A DNA stretch of 16,445 bases from Campylobacteraceae bacterium (lineage in GTDB: Bacteria > Campylobacterota > Campylobacteria > Campylobacterales > Sulfurovaceae), in contig JALSOO010000247.1 of NCBI GenBank assembly GCA_026986355.1, forward strand, positions 1-16,445, in the 5' to 3' direction. Within the stretch, counting starts at the first letter, position 1; every line of letters begins with the position of its first letter. Of this stretch, positions 1 through 6,978 are shown piece after piece. The position numbers and the translations under genes are program-made. The notes below the pieces were generated by a model, which had not been told where the DNA came from, did no database searches, and was given only the letters and a program-made list of their open reading frames with translations.

Positions 1-880
1 TATACCCTCTATTTCCAAATGTTTTAAAGTTAATATTATGTTTATGCAAAGAGAGTGCAACCATGGTTTCAAACTGTCTAGGAAATGTTTGGGTTAAAGT
101 TAGGTACTTTGCTAGGGCAAAATCAAAAAAGAGTAGTTTTTTCCTCTTCTTATCGTGATAATCAAAGATAAATGTAATAATCCCTCTATCTTCAAACTCT
201 TTTATCTGTATGTAAATTAAATTTTTTGAAGTTTTATAACGCTCTTTGGCATAGTTGTAAAGTTGATATGTTGTAACAGTTGCCCCGTTAAAGTGTGCAA
301 GAATATTCAAGAACTTCTGTTGAGAATTAGTGAAATGGCTCTCTATAAAATTTAGAAATATCTGCTCTCTTGGTGCTGTAGATAGTGCTAATTGTGGGAG
401 TGTTCCTCTTTTTAAAAAAAGGTTAAATATTTGAGTCTCTGTTCCACGTTTTTGAAATGAGAAGAACTCTTCATAATCAAGTAGTGGAAGATTGAGATAC
501 TCAAACTTCTCTTTATAGTCAAAATAAGTAGATGAGACAATAATAAGCTTCTCAACCTTTGGTAAATATTCAAAATAGTTATGTTTATAGTGGTCTAACA
601 CTAAAATCTTAATCTCATTAGCCTCTATAAATCCCTCTATATCCTCCTCAATAATATCTCTAAAGTAAAATTTTGGGTCTTTAAAATCTATATATAGTGC
701 CTCTTCTATATCATAATTCATTAGATAATCTAAGACTAAAGAGGTCTTGCCTGATGCAGGAGAGCCATATATTAGGAGTCTATTACTAGGAGGGATATTA
801 AACTTTCGTTGATGATAATTGATGATGGTATTGTCTCTGTTATAAAAATATTCAAGTAGTTGCATGGAGTATTTTAACAT
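1..880 (-). CDS. P-loop ATPase, AAA/DUF4143-like (3' end outside window)
   Basis: My reading of the minus strand from ATG at 880-878 gives 293 open codons running off the left edge. Residues 39-47 form a Walker A loop (GSPASGKTS, with K45 and T46), and residues 92-96 (ILVLD) look like Walker B. Residues 112-118 (LIIVSST) sit where the sensor strand is found in this class. Residues about 185-260 have a winged-helix-like pattern. The segment from about 268 (FETMVALSL...) resembles the start of the DUF4143 domain that follows the ATPase in many bacterial AAA_14 proteins. These proteins are widespread, and their cellular role is mostly unknown. AAAGGAAA directly precedes the start and acts as the SD; an in-frame ATG at 865 is a weaker alternative. 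It is divergent from the ribosomal operon and probably functionally unrelated. The family call is fairly firm; the function is not assignable. Confidence 0.8.
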   Translation of the reverse strand, partial: MLKYSMQLLEYFYNRDNTIINYHQRKFNIPPSNRLLIYGSPASGKTSLVLDYLMNYDIEEALYIDFKDPKFYFRDIIEEDIEGFIEANEIKILVLDHYKHNYFEYLPKVEKLIIVSSTYFDYKEKFEYLNLPLLDYEEFFSFQKRGTETQIFNLFLKRGTLPQLALSTAPREQIFLNFIESHFTNSQQKFLNILAHFNGATVTTYQLYNYAKERYKTSKNLIYIQIKEFEDRGIITFIFDYHDKKRKKLLFFDFALAKYLTLTQTFPRQFETMVALSLHKHNINFKTFGNRGY

Positions 881-899
881 TTTCCTTTTAAAAAGGAAA
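881..899. repeat. 19-bp palindrome overlapping the SD of the ATPase gene
   Basis: Perfect 9-nt arms, TTTCCTTTT (881-889) and AAAAGGAAA (891-899), flank a single central A. On the minus strand the second arm to be transcribed is the AAAAGGAAA stretch that serves as the SD of the ATPase gene, whose ATG begins immediately after it. An RNA hairpin here would occlude that SD. The same DNA could instead be a symmetrical protein-binding site. Confidence 0.6.
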
Positions 900-910
900 C
901 AAAAGAGAGA

Positions 911-924
911 ATTTTATATAAAAT
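911..924. repeat. 14-bp AT-only perfect palindrome in the divergent intergenic region
   Basis: ATTTTATATAAAAT is its own reverse complement. Its minus-strand reading contains a TATAAA-like -10 element (918-913), suitably placed to start the ATPase transcript near 905. It may therefore be promoter core rather than an operator. In such an AT-rich spacer a chance palindrome is also possible. Confidence 0.35.
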
Positions 925-937
925 ATAATAAAACATA

Positions 938-973
938 TCTGTTATACAAGTTTTTAAAGGTACAATACGATTC
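938..973 (+). promoter_or_regulatory. Probable promoter of the S10-spc operon
   Basis: TACAAT at 961-966 is a good -10 match. It is preceded by a T-run (951-955), as in Campylobacterota sigma-70 promoters that lack a defined -35. Transcription would begin near 973 and leave a leader of about 60 nt before rpsJ. A second candidate -10, TATACT at 1001-1006, would start the RNA near 1013. Which is used cannot be decided by eye. Confidence 0.45.
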
Positions 974-1032
974 CAAAATTTAGTTAGGAAGCCCATGAGG
1001 TATACTAACGAGTTCTTTATAAGGTAAATTAA
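974..1032 (+). promoter_or_regulatory. Untranslated leader of the ribosomal protein operon
   Basis: Between the candidate -10 and rpsJ lies a stretch (about 984-1012) noticeably richer in G and C than the AT-rich DNA around it. GTTAG at 983-987 can pair with CTAAC at 1005-1009 around a 17-nt loop. The rpsJ SD (AAGG, 1021-1024) lies downstream of this possible hairpin. Leader RNAs of S10 operons in other bacteria are targets of ribosomal-protein feedback; that this one works in that way is inference only. Confidence 0.3.
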
Positions 1033-1344
1033 ATGGAAAAAATTAGACTTAAGCTTAAAGCTTATGATCACCGTGTTTTAGATAGATCGGTTGCTTCAAT
1101 TGTTGAAGCTGTTAGACGTACAGGTGCAGAGCTTATTGGCCCAATTCCAATGCCAACTAAGATTAAAAAGTACACTGTTCTTAAATCTCCACACGTAAAC
1201 AAAGATTCGCGTGAGCAGTTTGAGATTAGAATTCACGCAAGAATGATTGATATTGTTTCAGCTACTTCGGACACTATAGATTCACTTATGAAACTAGACC
1301 TAGCACCAGAAGTTGATGTTGAAATTCGTTCAATGAACAAATAG
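1033..1344 (+). CDS. rpsJ: 30S ribosomal protein S10
   Basis: The protein is 103 aa, the usual S10 length. It contains the family's long-loop region (GPIPMPTKIKKYTVLKSPHV) and the following DSREQFEIR segment. S10 assembles late into the head of the 30S subunit and, in other bacteria, also serves as NusE in antitermination. An SD (AAGG at 1021-1024) lies 8 nt before the ATG. It is the first gene of the cluster, so its leader is where regulation of the whole operon would act. The next gene starts 9 nt after its TAG stop, and the SD of rplC (AGGAG) overlaps that stop. Identification is secure. Confidence 0.98.
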   Translation: MEKIRLKLKAYDHRVLDRSVASIVEAVRRTGAELIGPIPMPTKIKKYTVLKSPHVNKDSREQFEIRIHARMIDIVSATSDTIDSLMKLDLAPEVDVEIRSMNK

Positions 1345-1353
1345 GAGTAGATG

Positions 1354-1935
1354 ATGGAATTTATTATTGAAAAGATAGGTATGAGCCGAACTGTTGGCGT
1401 ACCAAGTGTTCCTGTAACACTTCTAAAAGTTATCGAAACAAAAGTGTGTGAAGTACGTGAAGATGGTAAAGCATTGGTTGCTTACCATAGCAGTAAAAAG
1501 TTCAACAAAAGTATTGAGGGACAACAGGCTAAATTCGGTATTGACAAAGAGTTTAATAAGTTTATGACAATTAGAGTTGCAGAGGGTACAGAAGCTGGAG
1601 ACTATTCAGCAGAAGCACTTGCATCAGCAGAGTTGGTAAAAACTTCACTTAATACTAAAGGTCGTGGTTTTCAAGGTGGTATGAAACGTCACGGTTTTGG
1701 TGGTGGACCAGCATCTCATGGTCATAGATTTGGTAGAAGAATTGGTTCAATTGGTAACGCCGAATGGCCAGGTCGTGTACAAAAAGGTAAAAAGATGCCT
1801 GGACAGTACGGAAACACTCAAGTTACAGTTAAAAATGATGTTGTTTCATTTGATGCTGAAAACGGAATCTTAGTATTAAAAGGTTCAATTCCTGGTCACA
1901 ATGGTGCTAGAGGATTGGTAAGGATTGTTAAATAA
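1354..1935 (+). CDS. rplC: 50S ribosomal protein L3
   Basis: Early-assembling 23S rRNA-binding protein whose central extension reaches towards the peptidyl transferase centre. There are 193 residues from the second of two tandem ATGs. I prefer ATG 1354 because AGGAG at 1343-1347 lies 6 nt from it but only 3 nt from ATG 1351. The diagnostic central stretch is present (FQGGMKRHGFGGGPASHGH, then RRIGSIGNAEWPGRV and KGKKMPGQYGN). At the position I align with the methylated Gln150 of E. coli L3 there appears to be Asn. The stop overlaps the rplD start (TAATG), which indicates translational coupling. Identification is secure; only the exact start is uncertain, by one codon. Confidence 0.97.
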   Translation: MEFIIEKIGMSRTVGVPSVPVTLLKVIETKVCEVREDGKALVAYHSSKKFNKSIEGQQAKFGIDKEFNKFMTIRVAEGTEAGDYSAEALASAELVKTSLNTKGRGFQGGMKRHGFGGGPASHGHRFGRRIGSIGNAEWPGRVQKGKKMPGQYGNTQVTVKNDVVSFDAENGILVLKGSIPGHNGARGLVRIVK

Positions 1936-2525
1936 TGAGTAAAGTAGTAATTAAAACAAGTGACCTTCCAGAGTCATTTTCGGATATTAACCCACATAAC
2001 CTTTATCTGTATTGTAAATCTTATCTATCAGGGATAAGAGCAAACACTGCAAAAGCTAAAACTCGTTCAGAAGTTCGTGGTGGTGGTAAAAAGCCATGGG
2101 CTCAAAAAGGTGGAGGACGTGCAAGAGCAGGTTCTGTACGTTCACCTATTTTTGTTGGTGGTGGTGTTGCTTTTGGTCCTAAGAACAATAGAAACTACAC
2201 CCAAAAAGTAAATAAAAAGCAGAAGAAATTGGCTTTGAATTTTGCATTAGCTGAACTTGTGGCAGATGAGAAACTATTTATAGTTGATAATATAGTTATT
2301 GAGTCAGGTAAAACAAAAGATGCTAAAGCATTTATTGATACTTTTCAACAAAGAGATGTATTGGTAGTTAAAGAGTTGATTGATGATTTAACACTACGTG
2401 CATTTGAAAACCTTAAAAATGTTTATATTATTGAACCAAATGAATTGAATGCATACCTAGCAGCTGCTTATCACTCAGTGGTAATGGAAAAAGCTGTTTG
2501 GGAAAAATTAACGAAAGAGAGCTAA
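1935..2525 (+). CDS. rplD: 50S ribosomal protein L4
   Basis: The protein is 196 aa. The Gly/Arg-rich loop that lines the peptide exit tunnel is clear at residues about 40-85 (TRSEVRGGGKKPWAQKGGGR, then the GSVRSPIFVGGG segment). The C-terminal half carries the expected VLVV and NVYIIEPNELN segments of the alpha/beta domain. In E. coli, L4 also represses its own S10 operon by binding the leader RNA; whether that holds here is unknown, since Campylobacterota leaders differ. The ATG overlaps the rplC stop by one base. It is slightly shorter than the E. coli protein (201 aa) but otherwise complete. Confidence 0.97.
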   Translation: MSKVVIKTSDLPESFSDINPHNLYLYCKSYLSGIRANTAKAKTRSEVRGGGKKPWAQKGGGRARAGSVRSPIFVGGGVAFGPKNNRNYTQKVNKKQKKLALNFALAELVADEKLFIVDNIVIESGKTKDAKAFIDTFQQRDVLVVKELIDDLTLRAFENLKNVYIIEPNELNAYLAAAYHSVVMEKAVWEKLTKES

Positions 2526-2526
2526 G

Positions 2527-2808
2527 ATGGCAGATATTACAGATATTAAATCAATTCTCTATACAGAGAAGACACTTGCTATGCAAGAAGATGGTGTACT
2601 TGTTGTTCAGACTAGCCCTAGAATGACTAAAAATGGTCTAAAAGCAGTTTTCAAAGAGTATTTTGGTATTAACCCATTGAGAGTAAATTCAATGAGAGTT
2701 AATGGTAAAGTTAAACGATTCAAAGGTATCGAAGGTAAAAGACCAGACTTGAAAAAGTTCTATGTCTTCTTGCCAGAAGATGCAAAAATTGATAGTTTAG
2801 CAGTGTAG
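2527..2808 (+). CDS. rplW: 50S ribosomal protein L23
   Basis: The protein is 93 aa, normal for L23. This protein sits at the tunnel exit and docks trigger factor and SRP. Family features are the N-terminal DIKSILYTEKTL segment and, later, NSMRVNGKVKRFKG with KKFYVFLPEDAKID. The ATG lies one base after the rplD stop. The SD is weak (a GAGAG-type stretch inside the end of rplD), so expression probably relies on coupling to rplD. No truncation or unusual residues were noticed. Confidence 0.96.
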   Translation: MADITDIKSILYTEKTLAMQEDGVLVVQTSPRMTKNGLKAVFKEYFGINPLRVNSMRVNGKVKRFKGIEGKRPDLKKFYVFLPEDAKIDSLAV

Positions 2809-2818
2809 GGAGAAGAAA

Positions 2819-3646
2819 ATGGCAATTAAATCATATAAACCAACCTCTGCAGGTAGAAGATATATTACAAACCTTGATAGTGGTGATATTACAGCAAAAG
2901 CTAGTGTAAGAAGTCTTCTTAAAAAACTTCCTCGTTCAGCTGGTAGAAACTCTAATGGTAGAATTACATCTCGTCATAGACAAGCAGGTGCAAAAAAACT
3001 ATATAGAATTATTGACTTTAAAAGAAATAAATTTGGTGTTGAGGGAACAGTAGCTTCTGTTGAGTACGACCCATACAGAACATGTAGAATTTGTCTTGTG
3101 AAATATACAGATGGTGATAGAAGATATGTTCTTCAAGCCAAAGGTATGAGCGTAGGCGATAAAATCATGTCAGCAGAGAGTGGACTTGATATTAAAACAG
3201 GTAATGCAATGAGACTCAAAGCAATTCCTGTAGGAACATTGGTACATAACATTGAGCTAAATGTTGGTCAAGGTGGTACGATTGCTCGTTCTGCTGGTGG
3301 TTATGCTCAAATTATGGGTAGAGATGGCAAATATGTATCTCTTAGACTTCCATCTGGAGAGATGAGATATGTACTTGGTGAATGTCTAGCAACTATCGGT
3401 ACTGTTGGTAGTGAAGATTGGGCAAATGTTGTTGGTGGTAAAGCTGGTCGTCAAAGACACAGAGGTATCAGACCACAAACTAGAGGTTCTGCAATGAACC
3501 CAATCGACCACCCACATGGTGGAGGGGAAGGTAAAACTAACTCTGGACGACATCCTGTATCTCCATGGGGTATGCCGACAAAAGGTTACAAAACTCGTAA
3601 GAAAAAAGCTAGTGATAAGTTAATTATCTCTAAGAGAAAGAAGTAA
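2819..3646 (+). CDS. rplB: 50S ribosomal protein L2
   Basis: The protein is 275 aa, full length. L2 is a primary 23S rRNA binder needed for subunit association and peptidyl transferase activity. The invariant signature is present (MNPIDHPHGGGEGK, then RHPVSPWG), with H231 at the place of the functionally important E. coli His229. The N-terminal OB-like domain and SH3-like domain run from about residue 60 to 200, followed by the basic C-terminal tail (KKKASDKLIISKRKK). The SD GGAG lies just upstream after the rplW TAG stop. Identification is secure. Confidence 0.98.
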   Translation: MAIKSYKPTSAGRRYITNLDSGDITAKASVRSLLKKLPRSAGRNSNGRITSRHRQAGAKKLYRIIDFKRNKFGVEGTVASVEYDPYRTCRICLVKYTDGDRRYVLQAKGMSVGDKIMSAESGLDIKTGNAMRLKAIPVGTLVHNIELNVGQGGTIARSAGGYAQIMGRDGKYVSLRLPSGEMRYVLGECLATIGTVGSEDWANVVGGKAGRQRHRGIRPQTRGSAMNPIDHPHGGGEGKTNSGRHPVSPWGMPTKGYKTRKKKASDKLIISKRKK

Positions 3647-3655
3647 GGGTAAGAG

Positions 3656-3931
3656 ATGGCAAGATCAACTAAAAAAGGTCCATTTATAGATGACCACTTA
3701 AAGAAAAAAGTTCTTAAAGCTAAAGAAGAGGGTTCTCACAAACCAATCAAAACTTGGTCAAGACGTTCAGTTATCTTCCCTGAGTTCATTGGTTTAACCA
3801 TCAATGTTCACAACGGTAGACAATTTATCCCTGTATTTATTACAGAAAACCATGTTGGATATAAATTGGGCGAATTCGCACCAACTAGAACATTTAAGGG
3901 TCATAAAGGCTCTGTTCAGAGAAAAGGGTAG
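3656..3931 (+). CDS. rpsS: 30S ribosomal protein S19
   Basis: The protein is 91 aa. It opens with the family hallmark ARSTKKGPFIDDHL and continues with the TWSRRSVIFPEFIG and KLGEFAPTRTFKGH motifs of S19. It binds the head of the 30S subunit near the A site, together with S13. S13 (rpsM) is not encoded in this window. An SD-like AAGGGTAAGAG stretch precedes the ATG by a few nucleotides. Only 3 nt separate it from rplV. The gene is complete and unremarkable. Confidence 0.97.
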   Translation: MARSTKKGPFIDDHLKKKVLKAKEEGSHKPIKTWSRRSVIFPEFIGLTINVHNGRQFIPVFITENHVGYKLGEFAPTRTFKGHKGSVQRKG

Positions 3932-3934
3932 GTT

Positions 3935-4261
3935 ATGAGTAAAGCAGTATTAAAATATACACGTGTAGCCCCTAATAAAGCTAGAATGATTGCTAGAGAA
4001 GTTCAAGGTATGAACGCAGAACTTGCACTTGCATCATTAGAATTTATGCCAAATAAAGCAGCTAGAATTATCTCTAAAGTTATTGCGTCAGCAGTAGCAA
4101 ATGGTGATTTTGAGCCAGAAGAGGTTGTTATCTCTTCTTGTAGAGTAGACAAAGCAGCATCAATGAAGAGATGGAGACCAAGAGCTAGAGGAACAGCAAG
4201 TAGAATCCTTAAGCCAACAGCACACATCATGGTAGAAGTAGCAAAAGCAGAGGAGGCATAA
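3935..4261 (+). CDS. rplV: 50S ribosomal protein L22
   Basis: The protein is 108 aa. The N terminus (LKYTRVAPNKARMIAREVQG) and the C-terminal RWRPRARGTASRILKPTAH hairpin are typical of L22. The beta-hairpin reaches into the exit tunnel next to L4 and is a known site of macrolide-resistance changes in other species. No insertion or deletion is apparent in the hairpin here. AGGG upstream of the ATG serves as SD. The last codons of the gene contain the strong AGGAGG SD of rpsC (4251-4256). Confidence 0.97.
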   Translation: MSKAVLKYTRVAPNKARMIAREVQGMNAELALASLEFMPNKAARIISKVIASAVANGDFEPEEVVISSCRVDKAASMKRWRPRARGTASRILKPTAHIMVEVAKAEEA

Positions 4262-4262
4262 T

Positions 4263-4961
4263 ATGGGTCAAAAAGTAAATCCTATTGGTCTGAGACTTGG
4301 AATCAATAGAAACTGGGAATCAAGATGGTTTCCTAAAAAAGAGCGAACAGTAGCTTTTATCGCAGAAGATTATAAATTAAGAAAATACCTTAAAAAAGAG
4401 CTTTTTTATGCAGGTGTATCTAATATTATTATTGAAAGAACAGCTAAAAAAGTAAGAATCACTATCGTAACTGCACGTCCTGGTATCATTATTGGTAAAA
4501 AAGGTGCAGATATTGAAAAGTTAAAATCTACATTGAATAGAATATTCAAAAAAGATATATCTATTAATATCAAAGAGGAAAAACGAGCTCAAGCTTCAGC
4601 ACAATTATCAGCTGAAAATGTAGCGACTCAACTTGAACGTCGTGTTGCATTTAGACGTGCTATGAAAAAAGTTATTCAAGGTGCATTAAAATCAGGTGCA
4701 AAAGGGATTAAAGTTTCTGTTTCTGGAAGACTTGGTGGAGCTGAGATGGCTAGAACTGAGTGGTACTTAGAAGGACGTGTTCCTCTTCATACTCTTAGAG
4801 CTAAAATCGATTACGGTTTTGCAGAAGCTAGTACAACTTATGGAATTATTGGTATTAAAGTTTGGATTTTCAAAGGTGAAGTTCTTGCTAAAGGTATCCA
4901 AGCTGAACCAAAAGAAGAGAAAAGAGGTGGTCGTAAACCACGTCAGAAGAGAGGTGAATAG
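4263..4961 (+). CDS. rpsC: 30S ribosomal protein S3
   Basis: The protein is 232 aa. Its N terminus is MGQKVNPIGLRLGI. A type-2 KH domain carries its GKKG RNA-binding loop at residues 78-81 (within the ARPGIIIGKKGADI stretch). The C-terminal S3 domain includes SGRLGGAEMARTEW and GIIGIKVWIFKGE. S3 lies at the mRNA entry channel and, with S4 and S5, contributes helicase activity. The tail is highly basic (GGRKPRQKRGE). A perfect AGGAGG SD lies 6 nt before the ATG, the best SD in the operon, even though the upstream gene ends only 1 nt away. Confidence 0.98.
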   Translation: MGQKVNPIGLRLGINRNWESRWFPKKERTVAFIAEDYKLRKYLKKELFYAGVSNIIIERTAKKVRITIVTARPGIIIGKKGADIEKLKSTLNRIFKKDISINIKEEKRAQASAQLSAENVATQLERRVAFRRAMKKVIQGALKSGAKGIKVSVSGRLGGAEMARTEWYLEGRVPLHTLRAKIDYGFAEASTTYGIIGIKVWIFKGEVLAKGIQAEPKEEKRGGRKPRQKRGE

Positions 4962-4963
4962 TT

Positions 4964-5389
4964 ATGTTAATGCCTAAAAGAACAAAATTCCGTAAAGTTA
5001 TGAAGGGTCGTAACAGAGGGAAATCATTTAGAGGTAACAAGATTGAGTTTGGAGAGTTTGCACTAAAAGCTATTTCAGCTGGTAGAATAAACTCAAGACA
5101 AATTGAAGCTGCCAGAATTACCATGACTCGTGAGATGAAGAGACAAGGTAAATCTTGGATTAGAGTTTTCCCTGATAAACCTCTTACAAGAAAGCCTCTT
5201 GAAACAAGAATGGGTAAAGGTAAAGGTTCAGTAGAAGAGTGGGTTATGAATATTAAGCCAGGAAGAATTGTATTTGAAGTAGCTGGTGTTCCTGAAGATG
5301 TTGCACGTTCAGCACTGACACTTGCTCTACATAAACTTCCATTCCAATGTAAAATTATCGCTGCGAAGGATAGTAATGAAATATACTGA
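4964..5389 (+). CDS. rplP: 50S ribosomal protein L16
   Basis: The protein is 141 aa, beginning MLMPKRTKFRKVMKGR as most bacterial L16 proteins do. This supports ATG 4964 over the in-frame ATG at 4970. The conserved KPLTRKPLETRMGKGKG segment is present; its Arg before MGKGKG matches the residue hydroxylated in E. coli L16, though no such modification can be inferred here. L16 organises tRNA contacts at the A and P sites. An AGAGGTG SD lies in the end of rpsC. The last 14 nt overlap rpmC, and the gene ends in TGA, unlike most of its neighbours. Confidence 0.97.
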   Translation: MLMPKRTKFRKVMKGRNRGKSFRGNKIEFGEFALKAISAGRINSRQIEAARITMTREMKRQGKSWIRVFPDKPLTRKPLETRMGKGKGSVEEWVMNIKPGRIVFEVAGVPEDVARSALTLALHKLPFQCKIIAAKDSNEIY

Positions 5390-5564
5390 TATTGCAACTA
5401 AAACAGTTGAAGAGTTAAGGGCTATGTTAAAAGAGAAAAAGCTTGAGCTTTTTACACTTAAAGCAAAGCAAAAAACAATGCAACTTACTAATACAAGTGA
5501 GTTAAGAGTGGCGAAAAAAGATATCGCTAGAATTAAAACAGCCATTACAGCTGCTGCGAAGTAA
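5376..5564 (+). CDS. rpmC: 50S ribosomal protein L29
   Basis: The protein is 62 aa, the normal L29 size: an all-helical coiled-coil-like protein at the tunnel exit beside L23. I chose ATG 5376 because AAGGA (5365-5369) precedes it, and the protein then begins MKYTDIATKTVEELRAMLKE as expected of the family. A longer reading from TTG-type codons inside rplP (5322) adds 18 residues unrelated to L29. The start overlaps the end of rplP by 14 nt in another frame, so the two genes are probably translationally coupled. The conserved LRVAKKDIARIKT region is present. Confidence 0.95.
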   Translation: MKYTDIATKTVEELRAMLKEKKLELFTLKAKQKTMQLTNTSELRVAKKDIARIKTAITAAAK

Positions 5565-5575
5565 GGGGTGCGAGT

Positions 5576-5824
5576 ATGCCAAAAAGACAAATAACTGGTA
5601 CAGTAATTAAAATCGCAGGTGAAAAAACAGCTACTATTGTTGTTGAACGTAAAGTTATTCACCCAAGATATCATAAGACTGTTAAAAGATTTAAAAAGTA
5701 TCTTATTCATGATGAAAAAGCTACAGCAAAAGTGGGAGATACAATCTCTGCTATTGAGTGTAGACCAATGTCAAAAAGGAAAACTTTTAGACTACTTGAA
5801 ATTATAAAACAGGGAGAAGAGTAA
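5576..5824 (+). CDS. rpsQ: 30S ribosomal protein S17
   Basis: The protein is 82 aa, an OB-fold primary binder of 16S rRNA. Diagnostic motifs are the N-terminal RQITGTVIKIAGEKTATIVV, the HPRYHKTVKRFKKYLIHDE segment, and the C-terminal GDTISAIECRPMSKRKTFRL. It lies 11 nt after rpmC. The SD is a GGGGTGCGAG-type stretch. The last base of its TAA stop is the first base of the rplN ATG (TAATG arrangement). It is complete, with no anomalies. Confidence 0.97.
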   Translation: MPKRQITGTVIKIAGEKTATIVVERKVIHPRYHKTVKRFKKYLIHDEKATAKVGDTISAIECRPMSKRKTFRLLEIIKQGEE

Positions 5825-6192
5825 TGATCCAAGGTTTTACAAGATTAACAGTTGCTGACAACTCTGGTGCAAAAGAGATTATGTGTATCAAAGTTCTTGG
5901 TGGGTCTAAGAGAAGATATGCTTCAGTAGGTGATGTTATTGTTGCCTCTGTTAAAAAAGCTCTTCCAACTGGAAAAGTTAAAAAAGGTAAGGTAGTTAAA
6001 GCCGTAGTTGTAAGAACTCACAAAGAGATTCAAAGAGAAAATGGTTCTTTAATAAGATTTGACGACAACGCTGCTGTAATTATTGATGATAAAAAACAAC
6101 CAATTGGTACTCGTATTTTTGGTCCTGTAGCTAGAGAAGCTAGATATGCAGGATTTATGAAAATTGTATCACTTGCTCCAGAGGTATGGTAA
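5824..6192 (+). CDS. rplN: 50S ribosomal protein L14
   Basis: The protein is 122 aa, full length. It shows the strongly conserved start MIQGFTRLTVADNSGAKEIM. Further on are the VVVRTHKEI and GSLIRFDDNAAVIID segments, the KKQPIGTRIFGPVARE signature, and the terminal SLAPEV. L14 forms intersubunit bridges with 16S rRNA and is the docking site of the silencing factor RsfS in other bacteria. Its start overlaps the rpsQ stop and its stop overlaps the rplX start, both by one base. The GGGAGAAG stretch at the end of rpsQ is its SD. Confidence 0.98.
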   Translation: MIQGFTRLTVADNSGAKEIMCIKVLGGSKRRYASVGDVIVASVKKALPTGKVKKGKVVKAVVVRTHKEIQRENGSLIRFDDNAAVIIDDKKQPIGTRIFGPVAREARYAGFMKIVSLAPEVW

Positions 6193-6428
6193 TGGCAAAT
6201 AAAAAGTTTAAAATTAAAAAAGGCGATGATGTACTCATTATCGCTGGAGACGACAAAGGTAAAACTGCAAAAGTACTAAAAGTTCTTACAAAGCAAGATG
6301 CTGTAATCGTTGAGGGTTGTAAAATTGCGAAAAAAGCAGTTAAGCCAAGCGAAGAGAATAAAGATGGTGGTTTCCAAGATAAAGAGATGCCTATCCATAT
6401 TTCTAATGTAAAAAAAGTAGAGGCGTAA
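6192..6428 (+). CDS. rplX: 50S ribosomal protein L24
   Basis: The protein is 78 aa, with an N-terminal KOW motif (FKIKKGDDVLIIAGDDKGKT) typical of L24, an initiator of 50S assembly. Two in-frame starts are possible, ATG 6186 and ATG 6192. I choose 6192 because the SD GAGG (6181-6184) is 7 nt from it but only 1 nt from 6186, and the protein then begins MANKKFKIKKGD. The ATG overlaps the rplN stop. It is shorter than E. coli L24 (104 aa) but within the range seen in this phylum. Confidence 0.94.
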   Translation: MANKKFKIKKGDDVLIIAGDDKGKTAKVLKVLTKQDAVIVEGCKIAKKAVKPSEENKDGGFQDKEMPIHISNVKKVEA

Positions 6429-6432
6429 TCCT

Positions 6433-6978
6433 ATGAGTAGAATGAAGCAAAAGTACAATGACATTGCACCTGCACTTAGAGAAGAGTGTGGTATTAAAAA
6501 TGTAATGCAGACACCTAAGCTTGAGAAGATAGTAATCTCTGTTGGTGCTGGTGAAGAGGGTAAAGATAATAAACTTATTGCCAACATGGCAGATACTATC
6601 TCTTTAATTGCTGGTCAAAAAGCAGTTATTGTAAATGCTAAAAAATCAGTTGCTGGTTTTAAAGCTAGAGAGGGAGCACCATCAGGTATCCGTGTAACAC
6701 TTCGTGGTGAAAACATGTATAACTTCTTTGATAAATTGGTCTCTATTGCTCTTCCAAGAGTAAAAGATTTCCGTGGAGTAAGACGTAAAGGTTTTGATGG
6801 TCGTGGTAACTACAACTTCGGTCTTCAAGAGCAACTTATGTTCCCAGAAGTTGAATTTGATAACATTATTAAAACTCATGGTATGAATATTACAATTGTA
6901 ACAAGTACTGAAAACGATAAAGAAGCATTCACTCTATTAGAGAAACTTGGAATGCCTTTCGCTAAAGGAAAGAACTAA
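6433..6978 (+). CDS. rplE: 50S ribosomal protein L5
   Basis: The protein is 181 aa, the usual length. It carries the L5 signature region (EGAPSGIRVTLRGENMYNF) and the ALPRVKDFRGV and GLQEQLMFPEV segments. L5 binds 5S rRNA and helps install it in the central protuberance together with L18, encoded downstream at 8128-8484. It begins 4 nt after rplX, and its TAA overlaps the rpsN ATG by one base. No missing motifs or unusual composition. Confidence 0.98.
   Translation: MSRMKQKYNDIAPALREECGIKNVMQTPKLEKIVISVGAGEEGKDNKLIANMADTISLIAGQKAVIVNAKKSVAGFKAREGAPSGIRVTLRGENMYNFFDKLVSIALPRVKDFRGVRRKGFDGRGNYNFGLQEQLMFPEVEFDNIIKTHGMNITIVTSTENDKEAFTLLEKLGMPFAKGKN

Noticed and set aside
874..1071. Minus-strand 65-codon frame across the rpsJ promoter region
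   Set aside because: It covers the divergent promoters and the start of rpsJ, and its product is a hydrophobic low-complexity peptide from AT-rich DNA.
4888..5397. 169-codon open frame on the minus strand across rpsC, rplP and rpmC
   Set aside because: It lies wholly antisense to three secure ribosomal protein genes, has no SD or recognisable domain, and its composition is that expected of a complement of conserved coding DNA.
5327..5710. Minus-strand open frame opposite rpmC and rpsQ (also others opposite rplV, rplX/rplE, rpsE, secY/map and the RND genes)
   Set aside because: All mirror conserved genes on the plus strand, show low-complexity Phe/Ser/Asn-rich products, and lack start signals.
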